Assembly (NCBI RefSeq): GCF_006715145.1
Contig: NZ_VFMR01000001.1
Location: 682,001 to 746,000, forward strand
Direction of reading: 5' to 3'
Origin: Microbacterium sp. SLBN-146
GTDB taxonomy: Bacteria; Actinomycetota; Actinomycetes; Actinomycetales; Microbacteriaceae
DNA: 64,000 bases
This document shows positions 27,501 to 34,352 of this stretch, one piece after another. Numbering within the stretch: the first letter of the stretch is position 1; each line of letters opens with the position of its first letter. The notes beneath the pieces were generated by a model. That model saw nothing but the letters and a program-made list of their open reading frames with translations, was not told the DNA's origin and made no database searches. Both the position numbers and the translations under genes were made by a program.

Positions 27501-27617
27501 CTCGACCGTTTCTGCGGTCGCTGCGGGCGCCGTGACGACGACTCCCGAGAAGAGCAGGGCCGCCGCGGAAACGACGGCGAGGGATCGGCGGACACGTACG
27601 GAGGTCGTCTTCGACAC
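21570..27617 (-). CDS. secreted bifunctional alpha-amylase/pullulanase (two GH13 domains)
   Basis: A 2015-residue extracellular starch hydrolase from GTG 27617 (VSKTTSVRVRRSLAVVSAAA), with a signal peptide cleaved near residue 35 (APAATA) and GGAG upstream. Order: starch-binding-like module (SELGCPADWAPDC, about 50); GH13 amylase domain (about 160-650) with DGFRIDTAKH nucleophile near 415, FGEVYD near 450 and FLGNHDMGR near 520; an Ig/FN3-like linker; two more SE-x-GC-x2-DWAPDC modules near 845 and 945; then a pullulanase-type N2/GH13 region with DGFRFDLMGHH near 1505, LYGEGWNFG near 1545 and YVDAHDNE near 1675; and a C-terminal Ig-like domain. No LPxTG or membrane anchor is seen. The promoter carries a LacI-type operator. 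Confidence 0.95.
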   Translation of the reverse strand: MSKTTSVRVRRSLAVVSAAALLFSGVVVTAPAATAETVEPRSFAIVGSLQSELGCPADWAPDCAETELAPTEADGVYAAEFEVPAGSYEYKVAVDDSWTESYGLDGGEANIPLTVAGPATLRFLFDDTTHRVGLEVVGLAEDYSTADDALVAEPVRQPGDGKQFYFVMTDRFANGDPANDTGGYTGDRLATGFDPTDKGFFNGGDIAGLHAKLDYIAGLGTDAIWLTPSFANKPVQGTGANASAGYHGYWVTDFTKIDPHLGTNAELEAFIDDAHAQGISVYFDIITNHTADVIDYAEGQYSYIDKATEPYRDAEGTVFDPSALAANGEPFPALDPATSFPYTPVIAEAEEAVKTPAWLNDPTLYHNRGNSTWEGESVTYGDFDGLDDLMTEHPTVVNGFVEVYQDWIDLGIDGFRIDTAKHVNFEFWEQWSTSVLDYAHANGKPDFFMFGEVYDADPVKLSPYVRKTDMNSVLDFTFQSAATSFAKGGSAKTLQNLYAGDDHYTTASSSSTALPTFLGNHDMGRVGYFVKDAANPLERDLLAHDLMFLGRGQPVVYYGDEQGFTGVAPGNDKSARQSMFATQVAEYRDQTLITGETVGQVDRFGTDVPVYQHIAGLAAVRAEHPALVDGAQIELHASDGAGVYAFSRVDRDDKVEYVVALNNAATAQTVDLATLTRGASYTAVYGDGGPLTTDAGAAASVTIPALSTVVWKADRPVSAPESAADVVVTVPEPGAGLTGSTPVSATADASWRETSFSWRVVGSDEWQPLGTAEDTTPRVFHDIDGLATGTLVEYRAVSTDAAGNRSASSTYASVGNRVSLADVPEEPEEPEGPSEFGAVSIPGNLNSEFGCAADWAPDCDEAQMTLVDGVWRLQIADLAAGTYEYKVATEKSWDVNFGANGVPGGTNITITHAGGPIAFYFDPRTKAVQSTAEGPLVTLPGSWQSEMGCPGDWAPDCLRTLMFDKDRDGVYEFATNALPTGAYETKVAHGLSWGENYGVGGAPDGSNYAFQATEGKLIAFRYDPETHLLAIELADPPLPGTGQLQAHWIDAGTIAWPADLGDATDATWELYSSSDAALAVVDGDVAGGEAIDLALIDGGLTAEQKERFPALAGYAALRVASDDTADLLTTQLLVAQRNADGELSALTGVQLPGVLDDLYAEPLAEKTLGIAWKSGKPTFRVWAPTAQSATLLTWDEGADGEPQRHEGVWDAASGTFSVEGSKRLAGDEYLWEVVVYAPSTAAIETNTVTDPYSVALTINSTRSVAIDLADKEYRPKKWEKAKPPVIDRPVDRAIYELHIRDFSIGDTSVPEAERGTYRAFTRTSAGTTQLKQLADAGINTVHLLPSFDIATIEEERGAQAQPPCDLASFGPASPEQQACIQSIADEDGFNWGYDPYHFTVPEGSYAVDPQGGARVSEFREMVGALHGMGLQVVLDEVFNHTAQSGQGEKSVLDRIVPGYYHRLNAVGAVETSTCCQNVATEHAAAEKLMVDSLVTWARDYKVDGFRFDLMGHHSKANMLAVREALDALTLKKDGVDGSKISLYGEGWNFGEVADNRLFEQATQGQLGGTGIGTFSDRLRDAVHGGSPVASETVQQQGFGTGLGTDPNGAPINGTPEQALADLAHQTDLVKLGLAGNLRDYRLIDHTGAERAGDELDYRGSPAGYADQPDEIISYVDAHDNETLYDLSVLKLPADTSMADRVRMNTLSLATATLSQTPSFWHAGTELLRSKSLDRNSYNSGDWFNRIDWTGQESTFGSGLPPAADNEEKWPIMAPLLADPALKPGPADIAAAEASALDLLRVRSDVDLLRLGSADLIQQKVSFPGSGPDAAPGVIAMLIDDLVGADVDATLDGALVVFNASPDPVSQAIPDLAGRGFALTSAQAEGADPVVKTTTWDAATGTVTVPARSVAVLVDAEPIATTVLAAPDRLLAKHGTPVAVKGRVLAADGSAPVGTVTVTDNGRVIATATLAAKDRGKIDIALPRLGRGIHLIRTSFTGAGDYEDSRTFLPLPVLVY

Positions 27618-27671
27618 GGAGACTCCAGTGTGAGGGGGCACGTCGACGTGCCCGGTGGTGCGGTGCGGCCG

Positions 27672-27710
27672 ACGGTAGCAGGGCGGCCGGACATCCTGCA
27701 AGCGCTTACA
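27672..27710 (-). promoter_or_regulatory. promoter and LacI-type operator of the amylase/pullulanase gene
   Basis: On the minus strand TTGCAG (27701-27696) and TACCGT (27677-27672) are an acceptable -35/-10 pair with 18 bases between. The palindromic operator TGTAAGCGCTTGCA (27710-27697) covers the -35, so a bound LacI/GalR-family repressor would block initiation. The start codon follows about 55 bases downstream. The regulator is not in this window. Confidence 0.65.
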
Positions 27711-27781
27711 GGATGAGAGTGTTTTCATGTCGGGCGATGTCCGCCGAATGGGGGACTCCCGCACAGAGAGGGAGGACACTC

Positions 27782-27797
27782 TGCGCAAGCGCTTGCA
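27782..27797. promoter_or_regulatory. perfect LacI-family operator GCAAGCGCTTGC
   Basis: A 12-bp perfect palindrome (27785-27796) in TGCGCAAGCGCTTGCA. On the plus strand its right half TTGCAT could be the -35 of the SDR gene starting at 27833. It lies about 85 bases from the sister operator at 27697-27710, so the pair could also support looping. Confidence 0.65.
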
Positions 27798-27832
27798 TCC
27801 GCGCTTGAGAACAGGGCTGATAGCGTCGGGGG

Positions 27833-28498
27833 ATGCCGCTCGCTCTCGTGACAGGCGCCGCGCGCGCCGACAGCATCGCCGCGGGAATCGTGCCCCGATT
27901 GACCCGTGACGGGTGGACCGTCGTGACGAGCGACCTCGCTGGCGCCGACTACCCCGCCGACCTCTCGACGCCGTCCGGACCCGATGACCTCATCGCGGCG
28001 GTCCTTCGCGACCACGGTCCGATCACGGCGCTCGTGCTGAGCCATGCGCATGATGTGGAGTCCGGCATCCTCGACACGACGGTCGAGAGCTTCGACATGC
28101 ACGTCGCCGTCAATGCCCGCGCGACCCTCCTGCTCATCGCGGCATTCGCCCGGCAGGTTCCCACGGACGGCGGAGCGGTCGTCGCACTGACGAGCGACCA
28201 CACGACGGGGAACCTCCCCTACGGGGCGTCGAAGGGGGCGCTGGACCGCATCGTGATCTCGGCGGCGCGGGAGCTCGGTCCGCGGGGGATCTCGGCCAAC
28301 GCGCTCAATCCCGGACCCATCGACACGGGCTGGATGGACGACGGGATCCGTTCGACGCTCGAGCCGATGCATCCGCTCGGGCGACTCGGAACCCCGACCG
28401 ACATCGCCGCGATCGTGTCGTTCCTCGTCTCACCCGAAGGTCGATGGGTCTCGGGGCAGCTCCTCCACACCGACGGCGGGTTCTCGGCGCGCTTCTGA
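27833..28498 (+). CDS. SDR family oxidoreductase
   Basis: A 221-residue short-chain dehydrogenase. The N-terminal LALVTGAARADSIAAGI is a variant of the TGxxxGxG dinucleotide motif, the active-site YGASKGALDR provides the Tyr/Lys pair, and ARELGPRGISANALNPGPIDTGW and FLVSPEGRWVSGQLLHTDGG are the usual C-terminal SDR blocks. Substrate unknown. ATG 27833 has only a G-run directly before it, so the message may be nearly leaderless. The operator 36 bases upstream and divergence from the amylase gene suggest shared carbohydrate control. Confidence 0.88.
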   Translation: MPLALVTGAARADSIAAGIVPRLTRDGWTVVTSDLAGADYPADLSTPSGPDDLIAAVLRDHGPITALVLSHAHDVESGILDTTVESFDMHVAVNARATLLLIAAFARQVPTDGGAVVALTSDHTTGNLPYGASKGALDRIVISAARELGPRGISANALNPGPIDTGWMDDGIRSTLEPMHPLGRLGTPTDIAAIVSFLVSPEGRWVSGQLLHTDGGFSARF

Positions 28499-28512
28499 GT
28501 TGCATCGAAGGC

Positions 28513-28521
28513 TTATCCACA
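28513..28521 (+). promoter_or_regulatory. perfect DnaA-box sequence TTATCCACA
   Basis: Exact match to the DnaA consensus nonamer in the 64-base gap before the DUF222-HNH gene. A single copy, so not an origin; it may be chance or a DnaA-responsive promoter element. Confidence 0.4.
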
Positions 28522-28562
28522 AGGAACCGTGGAGTGTCGGTGGTTGGTCGTAGATTCGTTCT

Positions 28563-30149
28563 ATGCAGCTCACCGCCACACCCTCACCCGCCGTCGCGGC
28601 GCGGCTGACGCGTGCGGCGGTTCGGGCGGCCGTCGCGTTCGGAGCGGAGCGCGTCGAGGCGATGTCCGACGATGCGCTGCTGCAGCTTCTGGCGGATGCC
28701 ACCGAAGCCCGGAATGCGCTCGAGGTGATGCTTGCGTCGGCGTCTGCAGAGGTATCCCGGCGGTCGGCGCGAGAGCTCGGCTACCAGGGCCTCGCACAGC
28801 GCAAAGGGCACCGCAACAGCACCTCACTCGTGCAGAACATCACGGGGCAGTCGACCGGCGACGTGCGTCGTGCCGTGCAGGTCGGCGAGGATCTGCTCTC
28901 CCCGAGTGGGCGCGATGGCGGTGCCGGGGATGCGGCGGATGCGGCGGTTCGGGTCGATGCGCGGTGGCTGACACTGCTGCGCGACGCGCTGGCGATCGGA
29001 CGACTCGGGCAAGCGCAGTTCCAGGCGATCCGGACGGGGCTGGGCGAACCTCCCGTGGAGCGGTATCCCGACCTCGACGATGACTTCCTCCCCGATGCGT
29101 GGGCCGTCGCGGTGGAGCGTCTCGTCGAGGAGGCCGCGGTCGTTCCCGTCGAGGCACTCCGCGCGGCGGCGCGCGTCGCGCGCGACCGGCTCGACCCGAT
29201 CGGAGTGACGCTGCGGTTCGAAGAACGCTTCGCCGCACGGTCGTTCCGCACGTGGATCGACGAGCACGGTCAGCACCACGGGCGATTCGTGTTCGACGAC
29301 GACGCCGCGGTCTGGGTCCACACGATCCTCAGCGCCGCCCTCCGCCCGCGTCGCGGGCCGCGGTTCGTGCCGAGCGATGGAGACACGGACGCGCACGTCG
29401 GCGGGACAGACGCGAACCCCGGCGCAGACGACCGGACGAACGAGCAGCTGCAGTACGACACCGTCCTGGCGATCCTCCGCACGGGCGCCAACGCCGACCC
29501 GACGCAGGCGTTCGGCGACCGGCAGCCCGGCGTGCGGATCGTCGTCGAGGCCACCGCCCTCACCGTGGGGCACGATGGCGGTCCGACACGCGTGACGGGG
29601 GTCGGTCACGACGAGGAGCTCGGAGCAGCGCTTCCGGGCGGAGTCGTCGAGACGTACCTCTGCGATGCCGGCGCGAGCGTGCTGAGCGTCGACGCGACGG
29701 GGCGACCGCTGGATCTCGGACGCGAGCAGCGCCTGTTCTCCCGCGCGCAACGCATCGCGATCGCGGTCCGCGATGGCGGATGCATCTGGCCCTCCTGCAC
29801 GGCGAGCCCTTCGAGGTGCGAATACCACCACATCGATCACTGGGCGGAGCATCGCGGCAGAACGAACGTCGACGACGGTGTTCCCCTGTGCCGGAACTGC
29901 CACATGCGGCTGCACAATCAGAACTGGCGGATCACCCGCGTGCGCGAACCCGAGACGGGGATCGACACGTACTGGCTGCACCCGCCTCCTGATACGACGT
30001 CGACTGGTGGCCCCGGGGCGGGGGCAGGACTAGGTGCCGGTGCAGGTCCGGGTACAGATGTGCGTACAGGTGCGGGTGCCGTCGGCGAAGGCAGAGGCAC
30101 GCCGACTCGACTCACAACGAAGTCGCCGCGACGATTCCAGACTGCGTGA
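28563..30149 (+). CDS. DUF222 / HNH endonuclease (13E12-type) family protein
   Basis: A 528-residue member of the DUF222-HNH family, widespread and multicopy in Actinobacteria. The helical DUF222 region covers about residues 30-330 (AFGAERVEAMSDDALLQLLA, RTWIDEHGQHHGRFVFDDDA). The HNH module near 400-455 is intact: DGGCIWPSCTASPSRCEYHH, IDHWAEHRGRTN, DGVPLCRNCHMRLHNQNW, with four cysteines for a structural zinc. The tail (about 475-515) is Gly/Ala/Thr low complexity. No ribosome site is evident before ATG 28563. The natural role of the family is not established. Confidence 0.92.
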   Translation: MQLTATPSPAVAARLTRAAVRAAVAFGAERVEAMSDDALLQLLADATEARNALEVMLASASAEVSRRSARELGYQGLAQRKGHRNSTSLVQNITGQSTGDVRRAVQVGEDLLSPSGRDGGAGDAADAAVRVDARWLTLLRDALAIGRLGQAQFQAIRTGLGEPPVERYPDLDDDFLPDAWAVAVERLVEEAAVVPVEALRAAARVARDRLDPIGVTLRFEERFAARSFRTWIDEHGQHHGRFVFDDDAAVWVHTILSAALRPRRGPRFVPSDGDTDAHVGGTDANPGADDRTNEQLQYDTVLAILRTGANADPTQAFGDRQPGVRIVVEATALTVGHDGGPTRVTGVGHDEELGAALPGGVVETYLCDAGASVLSVDATGRPLDLGREQRLFSRAQRIAIAVRDGGCIWPSCTASPSRCEYHHIDHWAEHRGRTNVDDGVPLCRNCHMRLHNQNWRITRVREPETGIDTYWLHPPPDTTSTGGPGAGAGLGAGAGPGTDVRTGAGAVGEGRGTPTRLTTKSPRRFQTA

Positions 30150-30208
30150 TGAGCGCGCGGGTTGGAGAGTGGGTTGGCGGGTGGGTTGGCGGGCGACGGG
30201 ATCGCTGC

Positions 30209-30466
30209 TCAGTCGGACGCGTCAGAGGCCGCGACAGGAGAGCTCGAAAGTCGCGCGGCACGACGGCCGATCGCGAGCCAGGCGATGGGGCCCAGCATCG
30301 GGACGAAGATCGCGACGAGTGTCCAGGTGAGAGCCTGCGTCGAGGTCAAGAGCTTCGCGGAACGGGAGATCGATACGAGAGCCACGACCACGAGCGCCAG
30401 GATCGCGAAGCTCACCACCGACCAGACGATGTCGTAACCGGCCGGGAGGAGCGGATTCGGACCCAT
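30209..30466 (-). CDS. small membrane protein with PLD-nuclease N-terminal (PLDNc-like) domain
   Basis: An 85-residue protein from ATG 30466 with two membrane helices, DIVWSVVSFAILALVVVALV and ALTWTLVAIFVPMLGPIAWL, the second ending in the PLDNc signature P-x-x-G-P-x-x-x-x-x-GRR (LGPIAWLAIGRR). Stand-alone PLDNc proteins of this size are common in Actinobacteria and have no assigned function. It converges with the HNH gene. Confidence 0.8.
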   Translation of the reverse strand: MGPNPLLPAGYDIVWSVVSFAILALVVVALVSISRSAKLLTSTQALTWTLVAIFVPMLGPIAWLAIGRRAARLSSSPVAASDASD

Positions 30467-30625
30467 GCTTCGAGCCTAAGTGTCGCGTCCGAGATCACAC
30501 ACCCGCGATCACCCGTCCGAAGTCGTCACCGCGGGGGCGGGATCGCGGGGCTCATCAGACTCGTCTCCGAAGACGTCACAGCACCCCGATCGTCGCCGCG
30601 GCGAGATCTCCTCACGTCCGCCGCA

Positions 30626-31804
30626 TCACAGTCGCTCGATGATCGTCGCGTTCGCAAGGCCGCCACCCTCGCACATCGTCTGCAGACCGTACCTTCCACC
30701 CGTGGCCTCGAGGTACGCCACGAGCGTGCCGAGCAGCCGAGTGCCGGACGCACCGACCGCGTGACCGAGTGCGATCGCACCACCCCACGGGTTGAGCTTC
30801 GACGGGTCGGCGTCCAGCTCCCGCTGCCACGCCAAGGGCACCGAGGCGAACGCCTCATTCACCTCATAGGCATCGAGGTCGTCCATCGACAGACCGCTGC
30901 GCTCGAGGATCCGACGCGTCGCGGGGATCGGGCCCGTGAGCATGAGGAGCGGGTCGTCACCGACCACCGAGAAGGCGTGGAAACGCGCGCGGGGGGTCAA
31001 CCCCAGCGCGGCGGCACGCTCGGCGCTCATGATGAGTGCGGCCGATGCAGCATCCGTCAACGGGGAGGAGTTGCCCGCCGTGATCGACCAGACGACATCG
31101 GGGAACCTCGCCGCGAGGTCGTCCGTTCGAAAGACGGGCGACAAACCGGCCAGACCCTCCACGGTCGTCGACGAACGGATCGTCTCGTCGACGGTCACCG
31201 CGCCCGATGCCGTGGGAACAGCGATCAGCTGCGAATCGAACATCCCGCGCGACGCCGCGTCGGCGGCACGCCGATGCGACTCCGCCGCGAAGGCGTCCAA
31301 CTCACCGCGCCCCACACCCCACTTCGCCGCGATCAGCTCCGCCGATACCCCCTGATTCACGAGGCCATCGGGATACCGCTCGGCGATGCCCCGCGAGAGG
31401 GAACCGCCCCGAGCCGACGACCCGAGCGGCACGCGGCTCATCGACTCGACACCGGCAGCGATCACAATGTCGTACGCCCCCGCCATGACGCCCTGCGCGG
31501 CGAAGTGCGCAGCCTGCTGACTCGACCCGCACTGGCGATCGATCGTCGTGGCCGGCACCGACTCGTCGAACCCCGCCGCGAGGACCGCCTGCCGAGCGAT
31601 GTTCATCGACTGGTCGCCGATCTGGCTGACGCATCCGAGGATGACGTCGTCGATCTGCCGCGACTCCAGTCCGTTGCGCTCCAGAACCGCCGTCAACACC
31701 CCCGCGGCGAGATCCACGGGATGCACGTCGCTCAGCGCACCGCCCGGCTTCCCGCGCCCCGAAGGCGTACGGACGACATCGACGATCACGGCATCCTGCA
31801 TCAT
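30626..31804 (-). CDS. acetyl-CoA acetyltransferase / thiolase family protein
   Basis: A 392-residue thiolase cleaving 3-oxoacyl-CoA (or condensing acyl-CoA units). The nucleophile is C92 in TIDRQCGSSQQAAHF; YEVNEAFASVPL, the histidine in WGGAIALGHAVGASGTR and the second cysteine in QTMCEGGGLANA complete the active site. Start ATG 31804 overlaps the stop of the thioesterase gene. Last gene of the gntR-prp operon, so it may supply or remove C3/C5 acyl-CoA intermediates such as 3-oxopentanoyl-CoA, which yields propionyl-CoA. Confidence 0.94.
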   Translation of the reverse strand: MMQDAVIVDVVRTPSGRGKPGGALSDVHPVDLAAGVLTAVLERNGLESRQIDDVILGCVSQIGDQSMNIARQAVLAAGFDESVPATTIDRQCGSSQQAAHFAAQGVMAGAYDIVIAAGVESMSRVPLGSSARGGSLSRGIAERYPDGLVNQGVSAELIAAKWGVGRGELDAFAAESHRRAADAASRGMFDSQLIAVPTASGAVTVDETIRSSTTVEGLAGLSPVFRTDDLAARFPDVVWSITAGNSSPLTDAASAALIMSAERAAALGLTPRARFHAFSVVGDDPLLMLTGPIPATRRILERSGLSMDDLDAYEVNEAFASVPLAWQRELDADPSKLNPWGGAIALGHAVGASGTRLLGTLVAYLEATGGRYGLQTMCEGGGLANATIIERL

Positions 31805-32262
31805 GGCCTTCCCCGCTCCCCCGCCGTCGAATAGGAGCTCCGCTGCTCGATCACCGCGAGCGTGCACCGCGAGATGCACACGAGTCTGCCCTCGTCGTCC
31901 ACGATCCGCACCTCCCAGACGTGGGCACGACGACCGATCGCCGCGGGCGTGGCCGTCGCCGTGACCCACCCCTTCGCGATCGGACGCACGTGATTCGCGT
32001 TGATCTCCTGGCCCACGACGTGGAAGCGCTCGCGGTCGACCGCCAGGTACCCCGCCCACGACGCGAGGGTCTCGGCGAGCGCGACCGACGCGCCGCCGTG
32101 CAGGACTCCCGCCGGCTGCACCGTACGCGCATCCACCGGCATCCGCGCGACGAGGGCGTCGTCACGGAGTTCGACCATCTCGATCCCGAGGTTCGCAATG
32201 AGGCTCTCGCCCGCCATCGCGTCCAGATCGATCCCGACGACGTCACCGAACCAGAGGCTCAC
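31801..32262 (-). CDS. PaaI-type hotdog thioesterase
   Basis: A 153-residue acyl-CoA thioesterase from GTG 32262 (VSLWFGDVVGIDLDAM), chosen for its GTGA overlap with the prpC stop. The hotdog helix VLHGGASVALAETLASWAGY with its HGG motif and the strand VVGQEINANHVRPIAKGWVT are diagnostic. It could hydrolyse excess acyl-CoA and free CoA when the methylcitrate pathway is saturated. Both neighbours overlap it. Confidence 0.85.
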   Translation of the reverse strand: MSLWFGDVVGIDLDAMAGESLIANLGIEMVELRDDALVARMPVDARTVQPAGVLHGGASVALAETLASWAGYLAVDRERFHVVGQEINANHVRPIAKGWVTATATPAAIGRRAHVWEVRIVDDEGRLVCISRCTLAVIEQRSSYSTAGERGRP

Positions 32263-33443
32263 TCCGCGGCCTCCTCCGCCCGGTCGACGGCGGCGAGGAT
32301 CGCGGCATCCGGAACATACCCGTCGATGTGGCGCTCGTCCGGGCCGTTGTACTCGGAGAGCGGGCGGATGAGCGCGTTCGACGCGAGCTGCTCCATGATG
32401 TGCGCCGTCCACCCCGTGACGCGCGCCGCGACGAACAGCGGCGTGAAGGTCAGCGTGTCGAACCCGATGAGGTTGTACGCGGGGCCCGACGGGTAGTCGA
32501 GGTTCGGGTAGATGCCCTTGCGTCCCACGAACTCGGACTCGAGCGTGTCATAGAGCGCGAGCACATCGGGACGGTCGTAGTGCTCGACGAGGGTGTCGAG
32601 GGCCGCCTTCATCGTCGGTACGCGCGAATCCCCCCGCTTGTAGACGCGGTGCCCGAAGCCCATGATCTTGCGCTTCTCAGCGAGCGCCGTGTCGAGCCAC
32701 GGCGTCACGTTCGCGGCGTCGCCGATCTCGTCGAAGATGTGCAGGACGGCCTCGTTGGCGCCTCCGTGCAGGGGCCCCTTGAGCGCGCCGATCGCTCCGA
32801 CGACCGCCGAATACAGGTCGGACAGCGTCGATGCGATGACGCGACCCGTGAACGTCGAGGCGTTGAACGAGTGCTCCGCATAGAGGATCATCGAGCGGTT
32901 GAACGCGTCCACGACCACGTCGTCGGCCTCCTCGCCGAATGTCATCCAGAGGAAGTTCGCGGAGTAGTCGAGGTCGTCACGGGGCGCAACGGGCTCCTGT
33001 CCGCGGCGGCGACGCTGACCGTACGCGACGATCGCGGGGAGCGCCGAGAAGAGTCGGACGCTGCGGGCGAGGTTCTCGTCGGCCGAACCGCTCGCGTCGA
33101 GCACCGACCCCGTACCCGCGAGGTCGCGGGCACCGATGAGCGACACCGCGGTGCGCACTTCGTCCATCGGGTGGGCATCGAGCGGCACGCGGTCGATGAC
33201 GGCGCGCACGTCGGGGTGGAGGGCACGGTACTCGCGTTCGACGGCACGCAGCTGCGCGAGCTCGACGTCGGTCGGCAGCTCCCCGTTCCACAGGAGGTAG
33301 GCGACGGCCTCGAACGGCTGGGTCGCGGCGAGCTCCTGCACGGGATACCCCCGGTACAGCAGCGAGTTCGTCTCGGGATTGACCTTCGAGACGGCCGTGT
33401 AGTCGACGACGACCCCGGCGAGTCCCTTCTTGATGTCTGTCAT
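32259..33443 (-). CDS. prpC: 2-methylcitrate synthase (citrate synthase family)
   Basis: Condenses propionyl-CoA with oxaloacetate. 394 residues with citrate-synthase blocks: YRGYPVQELAA, AEHSFNASTFTGRVIASTLS, the catalytic histidine in LKGPLHGGANEAV, GFGHRVYKRGDSR and catalytic-Asp region NLDYPSGPAY. The context between prpB and acyl-CoA genes assigns the propionyl-CoA version. ATG 33443 lies nine bases behind the prpB stop. Confidence 0.94.
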   Translation of the reverse strand: MTDIKKGLAGVVVDYTAVSKVNPETNSLLYRGYPVQELAATQPFEAVAYLLWNGELPTDVELAQLRAVEREYRALHPDVRAVIDRVPLDAHPMDEVRTAVSLIGARDLAGTGSVLDASGSADENLARSVRLFSALPAIVAYGQRRRRGQEPVAPRDDLDYSANFLWMTFGEEADDVVVDAFNRSMILYAEHSFNASTFTGRVIASTLSDLYSAVVGAIGALKGPLHGGANEAVLHIFDEIGDAANVTPWLDTALAEKRKIMGFGHRVYKRGDSRVPTMKAALDTLVEHYDRPDVLALYDTLESEFVGRKGIYPNLDYPSGPAYNLIGFDTLTFTPLFVAARVTGWTAHIMEQLASNALIRPLSEYNGPDERHIDGYVPDAAILAAVDRAEEAAE

Positions 33444-33452
33444 GCGGTTCTC

Positions 33453-34352
33453 CTAGCGAGCGATCCGGAAGTTGAAGACGGAGGTGTCGAAGTGGTTGTA
33501 GGCCTCGTAGTCCACCAGGTCGTAGAGGTCTGCGCGATGCTGCATCTCGCCGAGCCGCGACGTGAGGTGCCCTTCGTCCTCGAGGGTGTCGAGAGCACGG
33601 GACGCCGCGCCCATCGCCATCCGGAGGAGCGAGACGGGCCAGATCACGATGTTGACGCCGACGTCGCGCAGCTGATCGCTCGAGAAGAGCTCCGACTTCC
33701 CGAACTCCGTCATATTGGCGAGGATCGGCACGTCGATCGCGGCGCGGACGGCGGCGAACTCCTCGAGCGAGCGCATCGCCTCGGGGAAGATCGCATCGGC
33801 GCCCGCGTCGACGAGCGCCTTCGCGCGATCCACGGCGGCATCCAGTCCGTCTACGGCGGCGATGTCGGTGCGCGCCATGATGAGGAAGTTCGGATCGCGT
33901 CGCGCGTCGGCGGCGGCCCGGATGCGCTTGACGGCGGTGTCCTGATCGACGACCGCCTTGCCGTCGAGGTGCCCGCAGCGCTTCGGATTGATCTGGTCCT
34001 CGATGTGCGTGCCGGCAAGCCCCGCGTCTTCGAGGGTCTGGATCGTCCGGGCGACGTTCATCGGCTCACCGAAGCCCGTGTCGGCGTCGATGATCGCGGG
34101 GAGATCGGTCATGCGAGCGATCTGCTGTCCGCGACCGGCGACCTCGGTCAGCGTCGTGAGCCCGATGTCGGGGAGCCCGAGGTCGGCCGACAGCACGGCG
34201 CCCGAGATGTAGACGCCGTCGAAGCCCGTCCGTTCGATGAGCCGTGCCGACAGCGGGTTGAACGCACCCGGAAAGCGCAGGAGCTCCCCCGAGGCGAGCT
34301 GCTCGCGCAGCATCCGACGCTTCTCCGCCGGCGAGACCGTCGAGTACAGCAT
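33453..34352 (-). CDS. prpB: 2-methylisocitrate lyase
   Basis: Splits 2-methylisocitrate to pyruvate and succinate. 299 residues from ATG 34352, overlapping the prpD stop by one base. Barrel motifs of the isocitrate-lyase superfamily: VYISGAVLSADLGLPDIGL, IIDADTGFGEPMNV, THIEDQINPKRCGHLDGK with catalytic C126, and FLIMARTDIAAVDG. C-terminal ends FDTSVFNFRIAR. Confidence 0.96.
   Translation of the reverse strand: MLYSTVSPAEKRRMLREQLASGELLRFPGAFNPLSARLIERTGFDGVYISGAVLSADLGLPDIGLTTLTEVAGRGQQIARMTDLPAIIDADTGFGEPMNVARTIQTLEDAGLAGTHIEDQINPKRCGHLDGKAVVDQDTAVKRIRAAADARRDPNFLIMARTDIAAVDGLDAAVDRAKALVDAGADAIFPEAMRSLEEFAAVRAAIDVPILANMTEFGKSELFSSDQLRDVGVNIVIWPVSLLRMAMGAASRALDTLEDEGHLTSRLGEMQHRADLYDLVDYEAYNHFDTSVFNFRIAR

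Noticed and set aside
21651..27716. Open reading frame of about 2000 codons on the plus strand, opposite the amylase/pullulanase gene
   Set aside because: Arg/Asp/Val-rich sequence with no recognisable domain; an antisense shadow caused by high GC at third codon positions of the real minus-strand gene.
27617..27728. ATG 27728 as the start of the amylase/pullulanase
   Set aside because: It would place the operator and promoter inside the coding region and add a non-signal N-terminus; GTG 27617 gives a clean signal peptide.
28513..28521. Replication origin
   Set aside because: Only one DnaA box, with no cluster, AT-rich unwinding region or dnaA/dnaN neighbours.
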